Origin: Tubulanus polymorphus
Taxonomy: Eukaryota; Nemertea; Palaeonemertea; Tubulaniformes; Tubulanidae
DNA: 64,000 nucleotides
Assembly (NCBI RefSeq): GCF_964204645.1
Contig: NC_134036.1
Location: 1,674,001-1,738,000, forward strand
Direction of reading: 5' to 3'
In this document: positions 1 to 13,387 of the stretch, piece by piece
Layout of the letters: every line of letters begins with the position of its first letter
How positions within the stretch are numbered: the first letter of the stretch is position 1
Made by a program: the position numbers and the translations under genes
Notes under the pieces: generated by a model
Seen by the model: only the letters and a program-made list of their open reading frames with translations
Database searches by the model: none
Told to the model about the DNA's origin: nothing

Positions 1-349
1 GATAGAAGGGGAGAGAGTTTTGAAGATGGAGAAGCCCGATGATGAAAGCATTCACTATATTACCGATTACCCTATTAACTACTATGTTTCAGCCCAAAAG
101 TTAGGATTTAGTAGTTCGCAAGAACGGTAAAACCTTGGCTAAAATAAAACAGGATATCTGTGGCAAGTCTCGATGCCATCGGGTCCAAATCCCTGCGAAA
201 TATTTTTGGAAACCTGTCGTTCTATGATGCACTGAATTCTATCCTGAGTCAACAATGCTTTAACTCTGAATATCTATTACACGCTTACGCTGTATAAGTT
301 TGATGTTATTGATTAATGTTATATGGTTTAATTTTTTTTGTAATTACAG

Positions 350-2088
350 CTGTATTATCAGGTACTCAACTTCGGGATGATCGTCTCCTCGGCGCTGATG
401 ATATGGAAGGGTTTAATGGTCGTCACCGGTAGCGAGAGTCCCATTGTTGTCGTACTCAGGTAACGTCAGAGTCCGATTTCTACTTTTCGTGATTTTTTGA
501 TCGGTCATAAAATGTGCGTTTTTTTTTTTTAAACGATATTCCTGTACAGTGGATCGATGGAACCTGCATTTCACCGTGGCGATCTGTTATTGTTGACGAA
601 TTACGAAGAAGAACCGATCAGAGTCGGCGATATAGTCGTATTTAAAGTTGAAGGTCGCGATATACCGATTGTACACAGGGTACTGAAAGTACACGAAAAG
701 TAAGTTTATTTAAAACTTGCGTCTATTTGAACTTTGGTTGAGAGGACGTTGTGCGAACATTGTCAAAAAGGGGTCGAAAGAAATTGACTCGATAATTTGA
801 ATGTGTAGCGCTATGTTACCATGCCTACATACCTATGAAAAATGGTAGACATATATGGAAAAAACATTGTTAAACTTGATTTATCTAAGAGAATGTCGTC
901 TCGGTCGTTTCTCTGAAGACCTTTTTGACACTGATTCCATAAAGCGTAGAATGGATCAAAAATCGATGTTTTAGTTGATTATCCATTCAGCTGGTTATCC
1001 ATTCTGGTCCTATTGATAGCTATGTCAGATGTACCACTAAAACTGACTGAGCTAGGCCACCTGATGTCTTTTTAAGCAAAGTTGAAATAGACATTTTAGC
1101 TAAACAGAATGCGCTGTACAATCAGTTCTCTGAACCATGCACCTCCTTCAGATAATCAGATATTAGATTTTCCATGTATGCCGATTAAATTGCTCTGGTG
1201 CTTTCTAAAGTAAAAAATTGTAGTTCATTTTCATAGGTCAAATTTTGATATCCTGTTGTTTTTTTTTTCTAATGAATTTGCAGAGAAAATGGAGAAGTGA
1301 AATTTTTAACAAAAGGTGATAACAATTCAGTGGACGACCGAGGTTTATACGCTCCCGGACAGCTGTGGTTACGGAAAAAAGACGTCGTAGGCAGAGCTCG
1401 AGGGTACGCATTTTAGTCTTATCTCTTGCTTTACGTTTTTGTTGTTCAGATCTTGGGGTTTCCCGGACTTAGTAAGAAAAATCAGGGAATTTGGATTTTT
1501 GGTGTCTTGTTGTTCTTGCTGGTGACCAGTGACAAAGGAACCTCTTGATAATAAACAGCCTCCATTGGTTTAAGTGAGGACAAGAAGAACCTCTTGTCCT
1601 CACTGAGGTTTTCCTGTAATTTAATCAGGGAATTTGAATTTTTGGTGTCTTGTTGTTCTTGCTGGTGACGAGTGACACAAGTAATCTCTTGATAAGAAAC
1701 AGCCCCAAATGAGGATCTCATTCTTAGGTCAATCAGGGAATTTTGGATTCGCTGATCTGTGTGAACCCGGTTGTGAATGAGCACAGATAACTTGACCAAT
1801 TTTACTTGAACTCATGAAACTGGATCCAGATTTTAATTGTTTATTTCTGTGTTTTATTTTCCCTGCAGGTTTTTACCGTACGTTGGAATTATAACGATAT
1901 TGATGAACGATTATCCAAAATTTAAGGTACGAATATTTTCGAAATGTCATGACTATGCAACCGGCCCCTGGGTCCTTCCTATTTTGATTCTTTTCACTGA
2001 AATAAATGAAATTAATTGATTTATCTATTTATTTCAGTATGCTATACTAGCACTGCTGGGAGTGTTCGTTCTAATACACCGTGAATAG
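350..2088 (+). CDS. SEC11A: SEC11 signal peptidase complex catalytic subunit (5' end missing)
   Basis: Membrane serine protease of the ER signal peptidase complex; it removes signal peptides from nascent secretory proteins. Five exons with GT-AG borders and matching phases: 350-459, 550-699, 1284-1403, 1869-1926 and 2038-2088 (stop TAG). The translation begins [20 protein letters not shown], which is the single membrane segment. The catalytic serine is in [11 protein letters not shown], split by the first intron, the catalytic histidine in [13 protein letters not shown], and the acidic region in [11 protein letters not shown]. The C-terminus [21 protein letters not shown] is the usual end of the family. 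The first exon, encoding roughly the first 17 residues with the initiator ATG, is not seen and should lie left of the window. Vertebrates have two paralogues (A and C); a single invertebrate gene is equally close to both, so the symbol is a family label. Confidence 0.96.
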
Positions 2089-2497
2089 TTCATAGTCAAA
2101 TAGTAGTACATCGTCATCATCAACTACACCGTACGGTGCTGCCGTCTTGTGTCTGAATGCGGAATCAGTCGATAAACGCACTGATCGGTGCTGCCGCCTG
2201 GTGTATGAATGCGTTAAACTCAAGTCATTCTTCATTTTATATTTTTGAAACAATTCCACGATTCATCATATGTGTTCATATAACAACAACAAAACAACTC
2301 AAATCAATCAATAGTACGATATATCAAAAAGGGTTCAGGGGGTTTTTGCGAAATGATAATTTTATTTTGTTTATCGAATCAGGCGTTGAAAGGTTTTGAT
2401 TCGTAGTTAAACTGCACACGAAATATTGCGTTCTATAAAAGAAAATTCTTATCGTTGATTTCAATTCATCTTCCATCTTGATTTATTTATTTTTGCT

Positions 2498-2503
2498 AAT
2501 AAA
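2498..2503 (+). terminator. Candidate polyadenylation signal for SEC11
   Basis: An AATAAA hexamer lies 410 bp after the SEC11 stop codon in an AT-rich 3' region. It is the first clear hexamer on this strand after the stop; no transcript evidence is available. Confidence 0.45.
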
Positions 2504-4370
2504 TCTTTGTAAGAAGTTGCTTTCTAAAACGAATCGCAGCTTTGATTCTGTAAAAGTCTTTTGTCTATCTCGATATTTGAGTTTGGGTTAAGTTAATTGT
2601 ATCTGTTGCTTAGATTATAGTTGAACTGGGATAAGCTGTCTTTTGATAACTAGTCAGATAACTGAAATAATCTCTATTTTGAGAGTCAATTAGTATTTCC
2701 GATTCAAATTACGTGTTGTCATTTGGATAAGTCGTCACATTACTGAAGTCATCTCTATTCTCGAGTCAAAATTCAATCTTCTTAAGTCTTTGATCCTTTC
2801 AGGGCTGACTAATTGATACCCTATAGTGCGGGAGATAATTTGACAATTTACAAAAATTCCACTAATGTGTTGAATAACGGGAATAGCACTATAGTGTGTC
2901 TACACCGCGGTGCAGTGTATCATTAGTTACTAGTATTTCACAATGTTTGACAGGTGCTGCCATTTTTCAAAAGCTGAGAGATGATTACTTATTACATCAA
3001 TACACCGCATTGCAGTGTAAAGCAAAGTCTATCACTGATTTATACACCGCACTGCGGTGTAGACGCATTGAAAGGGTTATTGCTGAATATTTAATCGTAG
3101 ATTCACTCCAGATGCTAAAAAGATAATCAATTTTTTTAGGGACCTTCCTGTTCTTAATTCCTAAACCTGCCTAAACACCCGATCATTAGGATTCAAGTCA
3201 TCAGATGTTACAACTGTGACCACTTAACTGGTCTCAAATATTCTCTATACTTTCTTTGTGTTCAATCTCATCTCAAACATGAAATTTGATTACTGCTTGC
3301 CTGTCTAGAAATAACATAGTACTTATTACGAATCTGAAGAATCATGTGTTTGTTGTCGGAATCAAAATAGGAAGTAATTTCTTAATATTTCCGTAGTAAA
3401 AATAGAGGAGTGAAAATTGATTTTGTATTTTATTTGTGGTGTATTGTATTTCAATATTGATATTTATGGTGTAATAATTCATTGAAGCTTGTGTGCGTGC
3501 GTGCGTGTCTGTGCGTGTGCGTGTGTGCCGGGAAATCCGTCATTGATTAAGAAGTGTTTGTAAACGGTTTTAATTGTAATAAATATTCCGGGTTACTATG
3601 GTTATGTAAATTGACTTTTCTTTTGAAATTTGTTTTCCGGTCCAGTTGACTAAAAATCGATTTCAACGTGAGCAGGTGAATTAAGGAAGGACTTAGATTT
3701 TTAAGAGTCAGGAAATCTGACCCTGAGTCTGAGAGTCCAGTTTCCACAAAAAAGTTAAACTCGAATTTTTGATTTAATTCTTATCGGTCATTTCATGTTT
3801 TCAATGCTGGCAAAAATTCAAACTTAAACTTTATGATACATAATTAAAGAGTCGTTTTTCTATGAATGGAATTTGTTCGCCGATTGGAGGTCCTGTCTTC
3901 CAAGCAAATTAATCAAGGACCTCCTGGTACCAAATAATCAATATCTAATTGCGTCACGGGTTTCCCGTCCGGGTTGGGAAAAACAGCCAGTCGCTATCAC
4001 TGACGCGCTGTCCTTATTAGGATATTCCGGGTCACGCTATTTTTAGCCTCTCCTCTTATGGAATGCGTCCTCGCTGACAACAACGGCTGCCGCGCTGAAC
4101 TTCCTGGAAACAAAAAAACCGTCATCTTTAAACATTAATCTGGGTCAATGGCGAAATAGACAATTCTTATCGAAACAGATTCTTTTTAGTATCGGTATAT
4201 CTTTCATTTTCTCTATTGGACACATATTTTGTAGTCGTTATTTCAAATATTTGAACTGATTTACGGGCGCTGGTTCCGTTCAGTAAAACAGTGTGGCGGC
4301 CACCCGTGCGCAGCTGCGCGCATGGGAAAATACGCTAGCGGTCACCTTGAAAATACTACGTTCATTCATA
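2504..4370. other. Intergenic region with palindromes, a GT-rich microsatellite and a MITE remnant
   Basis: No supported gene. It holds three 19-bp near-palindromes (2901-3061), a GTGC/GT microsatellite near 3488-3528, and one decayed copy of the TTTCACAAAAAAGTT-type inverted-repeat family at about 3736-3840. Confidence 0.5.
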
Positions 4371-4375
4371 AATGT

Positions 4376-4641
4376 TGACGTCATCGGAGGCGCGTCGCCT
4401 TTGCTGGTCGATGATTCGCCCTGACGTCATAGGTAGTGTCTACGTGCTAGTGATTTGATTGGTTGGCGTAGCGAACCGCGTGGACGGTTAAATACTTTAC
4501 CAATCCGGTTCTATAGTCATAAACCTCTGACAGATTCTAAACGCAACATTGAGGAGCAGTTTTACTCACATTTGAACGACGAGAAATAGTAAAATAAAGA
4601 GTTTAAAACAAGACTGGTGCTGCTGACACGAGACAAACGAG
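4376..4641 (+). promoter_or_regulatory. Candidate promoter and untranslated first exon of the C15orf48-like gene
   Basis: A locally CpG-rich block contains two full CRE palindromes TGACGTCA (4376-4383 and 4422-4429), an inverted CCAAT box (ATTGG, 4458-4462) and a weak TATA-like TTAAATACTT near 4498. It ends in a strong splice donor, ACGAG followed by GTAAGC at 4642. No long reading frame crosses the donor, so this looks like a 5' untranslated exon. The next supported plus-strand acceptor of a real gene is at 13387, so I assign it to the C15orf48-like gene by position only; it could belong to an unseen transcript. Confidence 0.45.
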
Positions 4642-5624
4642 GTAAGCGAAATTTCTTTTCATTCGGAAATGTTGACATTAGTCATGAAAATGTGTCGTCG
4701 TGTTTCGGAATTTAAATTTCTCAAGTTTTGATGATTTTGAATTTTGAATCATTTTGGTGGAAGTTCATCAGAGTTATTCTAATCGTATTCTAATCTTATT
4801 GGGAGTTCAGGATGAGGAATATTTTTGGTTGGCATATCTCTAAATAATGAACGTATGCGTTTTGTGATTTTGAATTACCGAAATCGCATTTTTAGGGCCA
4901 TTTGATTAGAAATAGTCGGACTTTTTAGATAACAATTAAAATTTAGTACTGTTGCCTACTTTGAAACCGGTTTGATTATTTATCGATTGATTGGGATTTA
5001 AATATAATGTTTCAATAGATCTTCGATCTTAATTGAAAACTCTGAATAAACTTCTAAAATTTAGGTGTTTTTTTCAGTCGGGACCAATTTGGTGACCATA
5101 CCTCAACACCATCAACTTTAATCAAATTTTGTAAAATAATTCTAAATTATGGATAAAAATGATAGGCTATTTAAGTCCGAAAATGTTTTTGCTTGGGCTT
5201 GTAGTTTAGGCTATATGACGTTCCGGTTATATTCTATTCATCTTCAGATCTTCATGATCGTTTAAGACACTGGTGATTTAGATTTTAAACCTCCTGGAGG
5301 TACCACTAGCGGTATTAGAGAGGGGTTTTTGAATTTTTATTTTGTACCATGTACTAACTATTTCACTGAATTAAATAAGGATGTGTGTCAGGAGGAAGTA
5401 GGTTACATTCCTATGGTTGTTCAATGGGGAATGTTCTAGTAGTAGGTCCATACAAAAGATTCGCTCCAGATCGGCACATTTCAAAGCCACCCTCTCGGAG
5501 CTCCTTCCTAGTTCTTCAGTAGATGAGAGAGAGTTGGAAAATTCGTTTCTGCGAAATACTTGTTGATCATATGATTTTAGATTTGAGATATTTTATGAAG
5601 TCATCTCATCTCCTTCCTAGATCT

Positions 5625-5767
5625 GGGGCCGGTAGCATAGTCGCGACTTAAGTCCAAAAGTGGTCTTAAAACTTAAGACTGGTCTTAAGTTGTTAGATTG
5701 GCTATAGAACGAAGTTGGTCTTAGACTGGTCTTAAGTCTAAGCCATGACTCTGCAACCGGCCCCTGG
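5625..5767. mobile_element. MITE family C copy (GGGGCCGGT ends)
   Basis: A roughly 140-bp element with inverted termini: GGGGCCGGTAGCATAGTC on the left and its complement, GACTCTGCAACCGGCCCC, on the right. The interior is itself a series of inverted CTTAAGAC/GTCTTAAG units. Close relatives lie at 24200-24340, 31925-32118 and 47541-47682, and a lone terminus is near 1952-1977. No coding capacity. Confidence 0.75.
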
Positions 5768-8700
5768 TCTAGACTTAGAGCAGAGCCGAAGCAGAAAGAC
5801 AATAGAAAAATTAATTTCTGTCAAATATGTGCTGATTATTGGCGTAGTTTATTATATTTCATTTTGATAAGATACGTGAAACCTTTTTAAAAAAATTCGG
5901 CTTTTTAGATCTAAAACAATTGGAATAGTTAGCTAGGCCTATAATTTCAAATTCGATTTTAAGGTCATTTAGAACTTATGTGGATGGGAAGTGCATCCAA
6001 GAATAGGCCTAGGTGGATTAATAGATGATGACATGTGTGGATAGCTTTGTGGAAAATTTTGGGAGATTCTAAATGTAACAATTTTCTAATTCTGACCATT
6101 TTACATTTGGATTAGAACTTTCTCTATAGATTCGAGTTCAGCTATCCAAATTTTTTTCAAATTTACCAGAAAAAAACAAATGGAATTTATCACAAAAACC
6201 TTAAAAACACATCAGACTGACACTCATACATTTAGCTGATAAGTTGAATGTTATCAGTAGGTACCTATTTCAATTCTTATCAATATCATATGCATAAAAC
6301 ATGATATATCATCGATTAATTGGTAAAATTGCCGGTTATTTTTATGTTTTGCCACCTGGGGGGTTGGGAAACTAAACTATGGCAGATGTGATGACGGCGG
6401 GGCCTACGTGACATGAGTAATACATCTCTAACCGAAAACACAACACTACAGTCTCGACTCCTCGTTCTGTCACTCTCCGATAGCGAGCGGGAATATTATA
6501 TTTACCACTTCAAATAAATGAGATAGGCCTACAACAAAATATTCTATCGCCCACGCGGGCTAGCTACAGCACCATAGAAAGTTCCATCCTGTAAGAGGGA
6601 TCCATGCAACAAATCAAATGTTGTCATTTCGTTCCATTTTGACATCATAGATTTCTCAAACGTGTGTCCCGTAGGCCTATAAGATACATCAATTTGTTTC
6701 ATTATTTCAACTTGGTCGAAATCCGTTGGTGGTTCGAATTTCAAAAAATTGTCCACGCGATTCTTGAAATCTAGCGGGATCCCGAACAGTGAACTGGTGG
6801 GACGGGTTTAGAAAAAGGGCTAGTACCCTTTAAATCCTTTTTAAGATCACATGCAATCGATTTCGGTCAAACAAGCTTTATTCTAAATAAAACTCGTCGA
6901 ATTATGCTCGGCTTGTGAGTAATTTGTGGAATGTACAATATCTTTAGGCCAGTAGGTTGGGGGGGGGGGGGAGGAGACCCAGTCATTTGTAGAAAATGCG
7001 AAAAATATCTTCTGCCAGGAAAAGCGCACCGACTGAACTCGATTGTCTTTGTGTGTCACATCTGTCGGTGGTGTACGTGACAGTATCCACGCAACGCGCG
7101 TGCGCTACATGTCAGAGCCGACCATTCCTGGCAATAAAACGCAAAACAGGTGCGTGTTTGTTACACTTATGACGTCATTCCATCGTATATCGATCGCGAA
7201 ATAGCGCTGGAAAATAGAACTCGAACAATAAATAGAATCGTCGCTTATAGAAAAATACCGTTCATTAAATATTTCCAACTGTTGCCAATTCTATTCCGCG
7301 TTTGAATATTTGAATTTTGAAACAGGACGCGTCGGTTGGGTTTTTGTAATAACGGGTGATTTTGGGGATTTCCCAGCCCGTGTGACTGCGGGCACACCTG
7401 ACACTCGTGTGTGACAGATAGATAAATCAACCCGGACTTAGAAATGAAGTCTAAAACATTATCTTTTAGCCTCAATACTGAATAATAAAACGAGGCCGAT
7501 TTCGAACCAAAATGCAATTTAATGCAATTCAGTTCACTTATTTAATGGTCCTTTGTTAACAATCGCATAACATATCAGATTCCCAAATTCAATAAAGTTA
7601 CGCATTTTAGAATAAGAAATAAGAATTAAACAATAAACAAAACACAAACATTAAAAATATACCACATAGAAAACACATACGTAGGCCTATATTATAAACA
7701 TTATTCAGCATTTAAATCTGGCTTTGATCAACTAATATAGATTTATCTGATACAGGCCCTTGCCTGAAGGGAAACAGAGGGAATCAACTGCAGCCGCTGC
7801 TTTTGATCATCGTGTTATCATATTATAAAAATAGTCTTTCATGTTCTTGTGTTCATGTTCGTTGTTGATATGTTTTCAAAAAAACTGGCACACCACTCCG
7901 CACACGATCACAGAATTCAGTGTGCCGGCGCCACCGTCGTGTACATGGAATACTTCCTGGTTTTGGTGCTGCTGGTGCTCGCTTTGTGATGTGAGCTCGC
8001 GAGTGGGAAGAACTATTTTGCGATTGGTTTCCCTAAAAATACCCTGTAATCTTTCTGTTTCATTAGTCAACGAGACACTTAACGTGACAGAAAACTGTTG
8101 ATTAAATCGATGACAAATTCAGATTCGATTCTCGACAGAAAGAAAACAAATATCATTAACGGTTGTCACCGACGACGCTACCATTGTTGATCATTTTAAA
8201 TATGCTTGGAAATCTAGTCACCGAAAAAAGAATCTCTGATGAAATAGGCCAACTCGGTAACGAAATTATTGATGAGAATTTGACGCAGTGCTGTAATATC
8301 CTACATGCAGGCGGACGGGTAGGGGGTTAATTAATTACTAAAATAAAACGGCTTTTGTTGTCGACAACATCAATGTGAAGGTCGAATTTTATTGCTATTT
8401 CGATACTCCGTCGAAAGCACGTATGTATAATTCACGATTAGAACCGGGCCGTCGTCGCTATCGGGTTTTATTGAGAGCAAAGATTATTTTTATTTTTATT
8501 GCTTTTTCAACTCATGTGATTAGTGCAATAAAATATCAGAGCAAACGTACGTTATAGCTTTCGTGGTGACTCATAACTAGGGCAGAGCGATTTCTTTTTA
8601 AAATTTTCCGATGTTATTTTATATTTTAGTACTTTCATATTTCGACCCCACGCTTTTGTTGGAAAAATCTAATTTTTCTATCTTATCTTCTTCTGATGCA

Positions 8701-9380
8701 AGGATGCCCCAATTTTCTGTGCGGAATTTTTAAGGAAAATCGATCGGTTTTGAAAATACTGAAATATATCTCAATCAAGAAAAGATGTGAACATCATTAG
8801 ACATTATTACAAAAATAAGGATGAGACATGTAACGAGATAGAAGATGAAATAGGTTTTGCAGTCCGCTTCGCAGTGCCTCATTGTTCTTCTACGGCCCTC
8901 TCTTCTGATTCACTGACCCTTTCTGCTGTCTGACCTTCCCTCTCCATTTTCATCATGTTTTAATTCTTGACGATTCCGCTCACTCCCGTGTTGGGTCCAG
9001 GTTGGAGTAATCATTTGACAAATGATTACACACAAGGCCCAGGTTGTCAACAACAGCGTGGTCATTCTTCTAGTAACATGAGAAATTGCGTATGTTTTTT
9101 TTCGCGTGATTTCGCAGCAAGCACAGCACTGTATCTAGACCTAGCTGTTGTACGGTGTTGTACAATCTCTATGTGACGTGTTTCAGCACACTAATTACTC
9201 TCCTAGTAACTACTTGCCTTCAGCTTCTACGGAGGAAATTAGTTTTTGTTGCGACGGTCGTTACGGTTCTCTGAGGAGGACCGCTTGGGGGTCTTGTAGA
9301 TCTGTAGAGTCGTTTTTTTCGTCGTCAAGCATATGCCAGAAAATAAATATTGGTTTGATTCGCATGTTGTGTACCTGAAT

Positions 9381-9700
9381 ATGAAAGATCTTCATAAGGG
9401 TCTTAGCTGGTGTCACTGAAGGTCTTACTGTTAATGACTGATTAATTTGAACAGAAATATGAAAGATGTTACTGAAGGTCTTACTGTTGATTACTGATTA
9501 ATTTCAACAGAAATATAAAAGATGTTACTGAGAGTCTTACTGTTGATTACTGATTAATTTGAACAGAAATATGAAAGATGTTACTGAGGGTCTTACTGTT
9601 GATTACTGATTAATTTGAACAGAAATATGAAAGATGTTACTGAGGTTCTTACTGTTGATTATTGATTAATTTCAACAGAAATGTGAAAGATATTACGTAT
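9381..9700. repeat. 56-bp tandem array, about 5 copies
   Basis: The unit runs through ACAGAAATATGAAAGATGTT, then a GGTCTTACTGTTGATTAC block and a TGATTAATTT block, repeating every 56 bp. A single inverted copy of the same unit occurs near 48140-48200, so the unit is dispersed as well as tandem. Confidence 0.85.
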
Positions 9701-12248
9701 TACCCCCTTGATTACTTGTTAGTTCATAACTGATGGCATTCCAATTCTTATTGACAACACTTTCAATAGGATGGCATGGTAGTCCTGGAAAAATTTCTTT
9801 CCGATACTACCTCGGCTAGGCTTAACTTTTAACTTTATTGACAATCTTGAAGTCATAGTCACATGGATGGTCGAAAACAAACTGTGATCCATGTTGTTTA
9901 CGCTAAACCTACAGTCTTCGTCGAAACGAAAAGAAAACCTTTGTCTGTGTCATCGACACGTGTTGCTTATGACGTCACTAATCGGTGCTAATGTTCGATC
10001 CGGCGCAAGATGTCTTTCTTTTAATTTTTTTGTCGTCTTCGAAATCTGGCGGGCCATTAGTAACAGCTGTGGCCAGTGACGATTTTCTGCAAGGTTTGCA
10101 TGGTGATTAGAGTGGTCTGTTACCCTGATATCTGATATGCCAGCTTGATCATCTGTGCTAGGGTTACTGTGATTGGCTAGCTCAAGGTAGGCCTATCTGA
10201 AATGAAATTGAAATGAAATTGAAGTTGGCTAGAGTGGTCTGCTAGGGGTACTGTGATTGGCTGACCCAAGTAGCTGGTCACTGATTGGTCAGTGGTGGTC
10301 ATGTGATCTCAGTGAGTAGTGATCAGGTGTCATACACTACTATACACTGCCAGTTGTAAACAGATATTTAGGGCCCCATTCAACATTCACATGTTTCATA
10401 TGGCCTTATAAGATAAACATTATCCGTATGGGCTGCACATATCATAGATAGATAACATATTATGCTTTTAAATGTCGTGTCTAAAAAGAAGGAATTTTAG
10501 TTCAACTAATTTCACAATCAGTTCATACTGGCTTTCAATTATAAAGTGAAGTTTGTCAGATCAAGGAATCTAAAACGTTGTCCATGGTCCGATTTGCAAA
10601 CTTTCCTCTTAATTCTCACAGTAAACGGAAGAAATGATTACTATCATCTTCGTTCCAGACGAACTAATCCCTCACTTCACGATCCCCTCCCCTCCTCCCT
10701 CTCTCTATCTCACAGACAAACCACCGGTCATCAATAACCAATAATTACCCGACAGTCGCTAGCTCAAATTGTCCGTCTGGTATTTAAGGACGGTATTCTT
10801 CGTCTACCGTACATGAATGTCATCCAGGAAAAAAGCCAGACATTTCATCATTACGCGTCAAATCACCCACACATGCGCCATTAGATACAAAATAAGCTTA
10901 GCACTTTTTATTCCTTCAATATTCGATCGACGTAACAGGATAGGAAGTTATTATCCGTGTGATTCTCTGCGACAGACGAGTGGGGAGTGTGGGGAGGGGG
11001 GTTTCAATCAAGTCGAGCAGATTATTGGGAAAGAGGGGTTGGAAAAGAAACTAAAAATAAACTACTGGTCCACTGGTTCGGAAAATTGGAATATCATGAA
11101 TTGAATAGTTTTGAGGTGAGATGAAATCAAATTTTCATTGTGAAGTTGATTATGAAAAGTTTGCTATAGATTATAATTTTCAGTCAAAATATTTCTATAC
11201 TAGAGGGAAATTAAAGTTAGTTTTTCATCAGCAATTGGTACTTTAGAAAATGTGTTTCGTCTTTTTTATGGTCAAAATTCTGTTCAAGTTCAATTCTAGA
11301 AATTGTCTTGAGCGAAATCGGGTTGTTTCCAGGCAACGGCAACAATTTAGACACGAGTTACTATTTTCATCGGCGAAAACAAATTCCTGACGTATTTTTA
11401 CGCGGTTACCGCAACAACAAAGTCACGTCCCTCTAAACCTCGGAGTAAACAGTTTATAGTGACGCAAGCTGACTCCAATACGTGATGTTTATCTGCCGCT
11501 TTAAAAAAAAACATTTTTAAACTTTTTTTTTGAAAACGAGTACCGATAATAACTGTAACCATTGTTATCACAATAGCAACAAACGGCAGTCATTGTTATA
11601 TTTATAGACGGAAATCTCGAGCAGTCCGCTTATTGGCTCCAATTCCAAACTTTAATTTAAAAAAATTCTCGTTGAAAATATTTCTGACGTACTCGTGGTG
11701 AAAACGATGTTGATATAAATCAGTTTGTAAACAACCACTTTGTGCGAGGAATTCATCACCTTGACTCTCTACCAGTTCGTGTTCGGTCGGGCAGAGGTAA
11801 TAAATCAAAACATACTTATATATTTATTTTTAAAACTCTTGATCGGTGCTTTCTGCCCTTAGAGAACTCGGAGAAAGAGATGAGATTGATATTGAGAAGA
11901 TGAGAGACCTTCAAATGTCAATATATCATGTTTTATGCTAGAGCGATGTTTCTTTCAAAAGCAACACCGCTATTGATGCTGATTCTGTGGTAGTTACCGA
12001 TACTGCTGCTGCTGCTGTTGCTGCTGTTGCTGTTGCTGGTACATGGAAAACCATTCATCAATTTATTCTTTTCCTCACCCTTGTTTGAACCTGCTGAAGT
12101 CAACATGACGTAGGCCTAGATTCATTCATCATCAGAAATTGATTTATTGGATACAAATGCGTTATCGGCGGCTTGCCAATCAGAAACGAGCTCCACAGTA
12201 ACTGTCTGCTGTTGGGAAATCCATCCAGGGTCAAGTTATTTAATTCGG

Positions 12249-12370
12249 TTCTGAACCTAAATTAGAAAAAAGTGCTACATTATGGTGGGTTTAATTTGAC
12301 TGTGGACCCAGTTCTAGAGTTTTGTGGCCTTTTGACACTAGACCCGGTGCCACAGTTTTTAAGGTTCAAC
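12249..12370. mobile_element. MITE family D copy, degraded (GGACCCAGTTC ends)
   Basis: Contains two opposed copies of the GACCCAGTTC/TGCCACAGTTTT type termini. Better copies are at 21079-21232 and 23585-23736. The borders here are uncertain. Confidence 0.4.
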
Positions 12371-13387
12371 TTGATGATTCTCTTTGCCCAGTTCCACAGG
12401 AAGCTCTTTGGATCCGCTTGGGGAACTTAGTGCAGGCAGCATCCTGGCTGACTGTTAGGATGAAAAATTCGAAATACTTCTTAAGAAAAATTATTCTCTG
12501 CAGGGGACTCTTTAACGAAAGGTCACAAAGAAAAAATGGACGCCGTTGGACATCTATTTAGTAAAGATCACAACATTTTTATATTCTTTTCAGTAAAAGG
12601 TCTTAAGATGTAGAACGAATTGAACCCAGGCCACACAGCACACTATTGACTTTCTGTTGGGATTCTTTTTTGTAGTTACGAAGGATTTTATACTCCACTG
12701 TAGCCATAATCAGTTCAGGTTTAGCAGGGAAAAATTCATATTCATGTTTCGTATTAGAAGCATCGATCATTGAAAAGGTCATAAAATATTGAACCAGGAA
12801 AAAAGTCTCCCAGTTATTTCCGCGTTTAGGACGAATTGACCTCCCACATTTTACCGGGAGGTTGATTCTATACTGGCTGTAGAGGATTAACTGATTTGTA
12901 AAATATTTTTAATGAATTCTTCCATGAGGAAATAGTTGTAAAGGTTCGAGGTGAATGGATGTTTCAGTTTACTGGAGTATATTTTAGTTCGGGTTGAGGA
13001 AAGTCCAAACGGTCGCTTTGGGGGTCGGGGAACATCGAAGGAAAGTAACATGCGGGCACAAGGTAGATTTTTACAGCAGGTTCAACTTCAAGGCATCTTT
13101 CTGTTGAATATGGGAAGCTAGTAGGTTGAAAGCTAAACTATGTATCATGGGTTCAAATGAAATACATGTTCAAATCTTTTGGACATCTTCAATTTGTATT
13201 TCAATGTGATGGATTGAAGATTCCTCTTTGACTAGTGTCACCATGAATGCAACAGGTTACATCCGAAATATTGTGGCTTCAAACTTCAAAACTCTTATTT
13301 TTTTAACTTACCCTACAATACCTTATTGTTTGTGGGACCTCTTTAATTTGTCCTATTCCAATCATGTTTAATTTCTTATGTTTCCAG

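Larger units (their letters stand above)
4642..13387 (+). other. Long gene-free stretch, probably first intron of the C15orf48-like gene
   Basis: All reading frames here are short and unlike known proteins. It contains a 56-bp tandem array (9381-9700), inverted-repeat elements at 5625-5767 and about 12249-12370, a poly-G run near 6959 and a GCT/GTT microsatellite near 12004. I see no RNA gene. Confidence 0.4.

Noticed and set aside
10817-11104. 95-codon plus-strand frame at 10.8 kb
   Set aside because: No homology, no splice context and a composition like the surrounding non-coding DNA.
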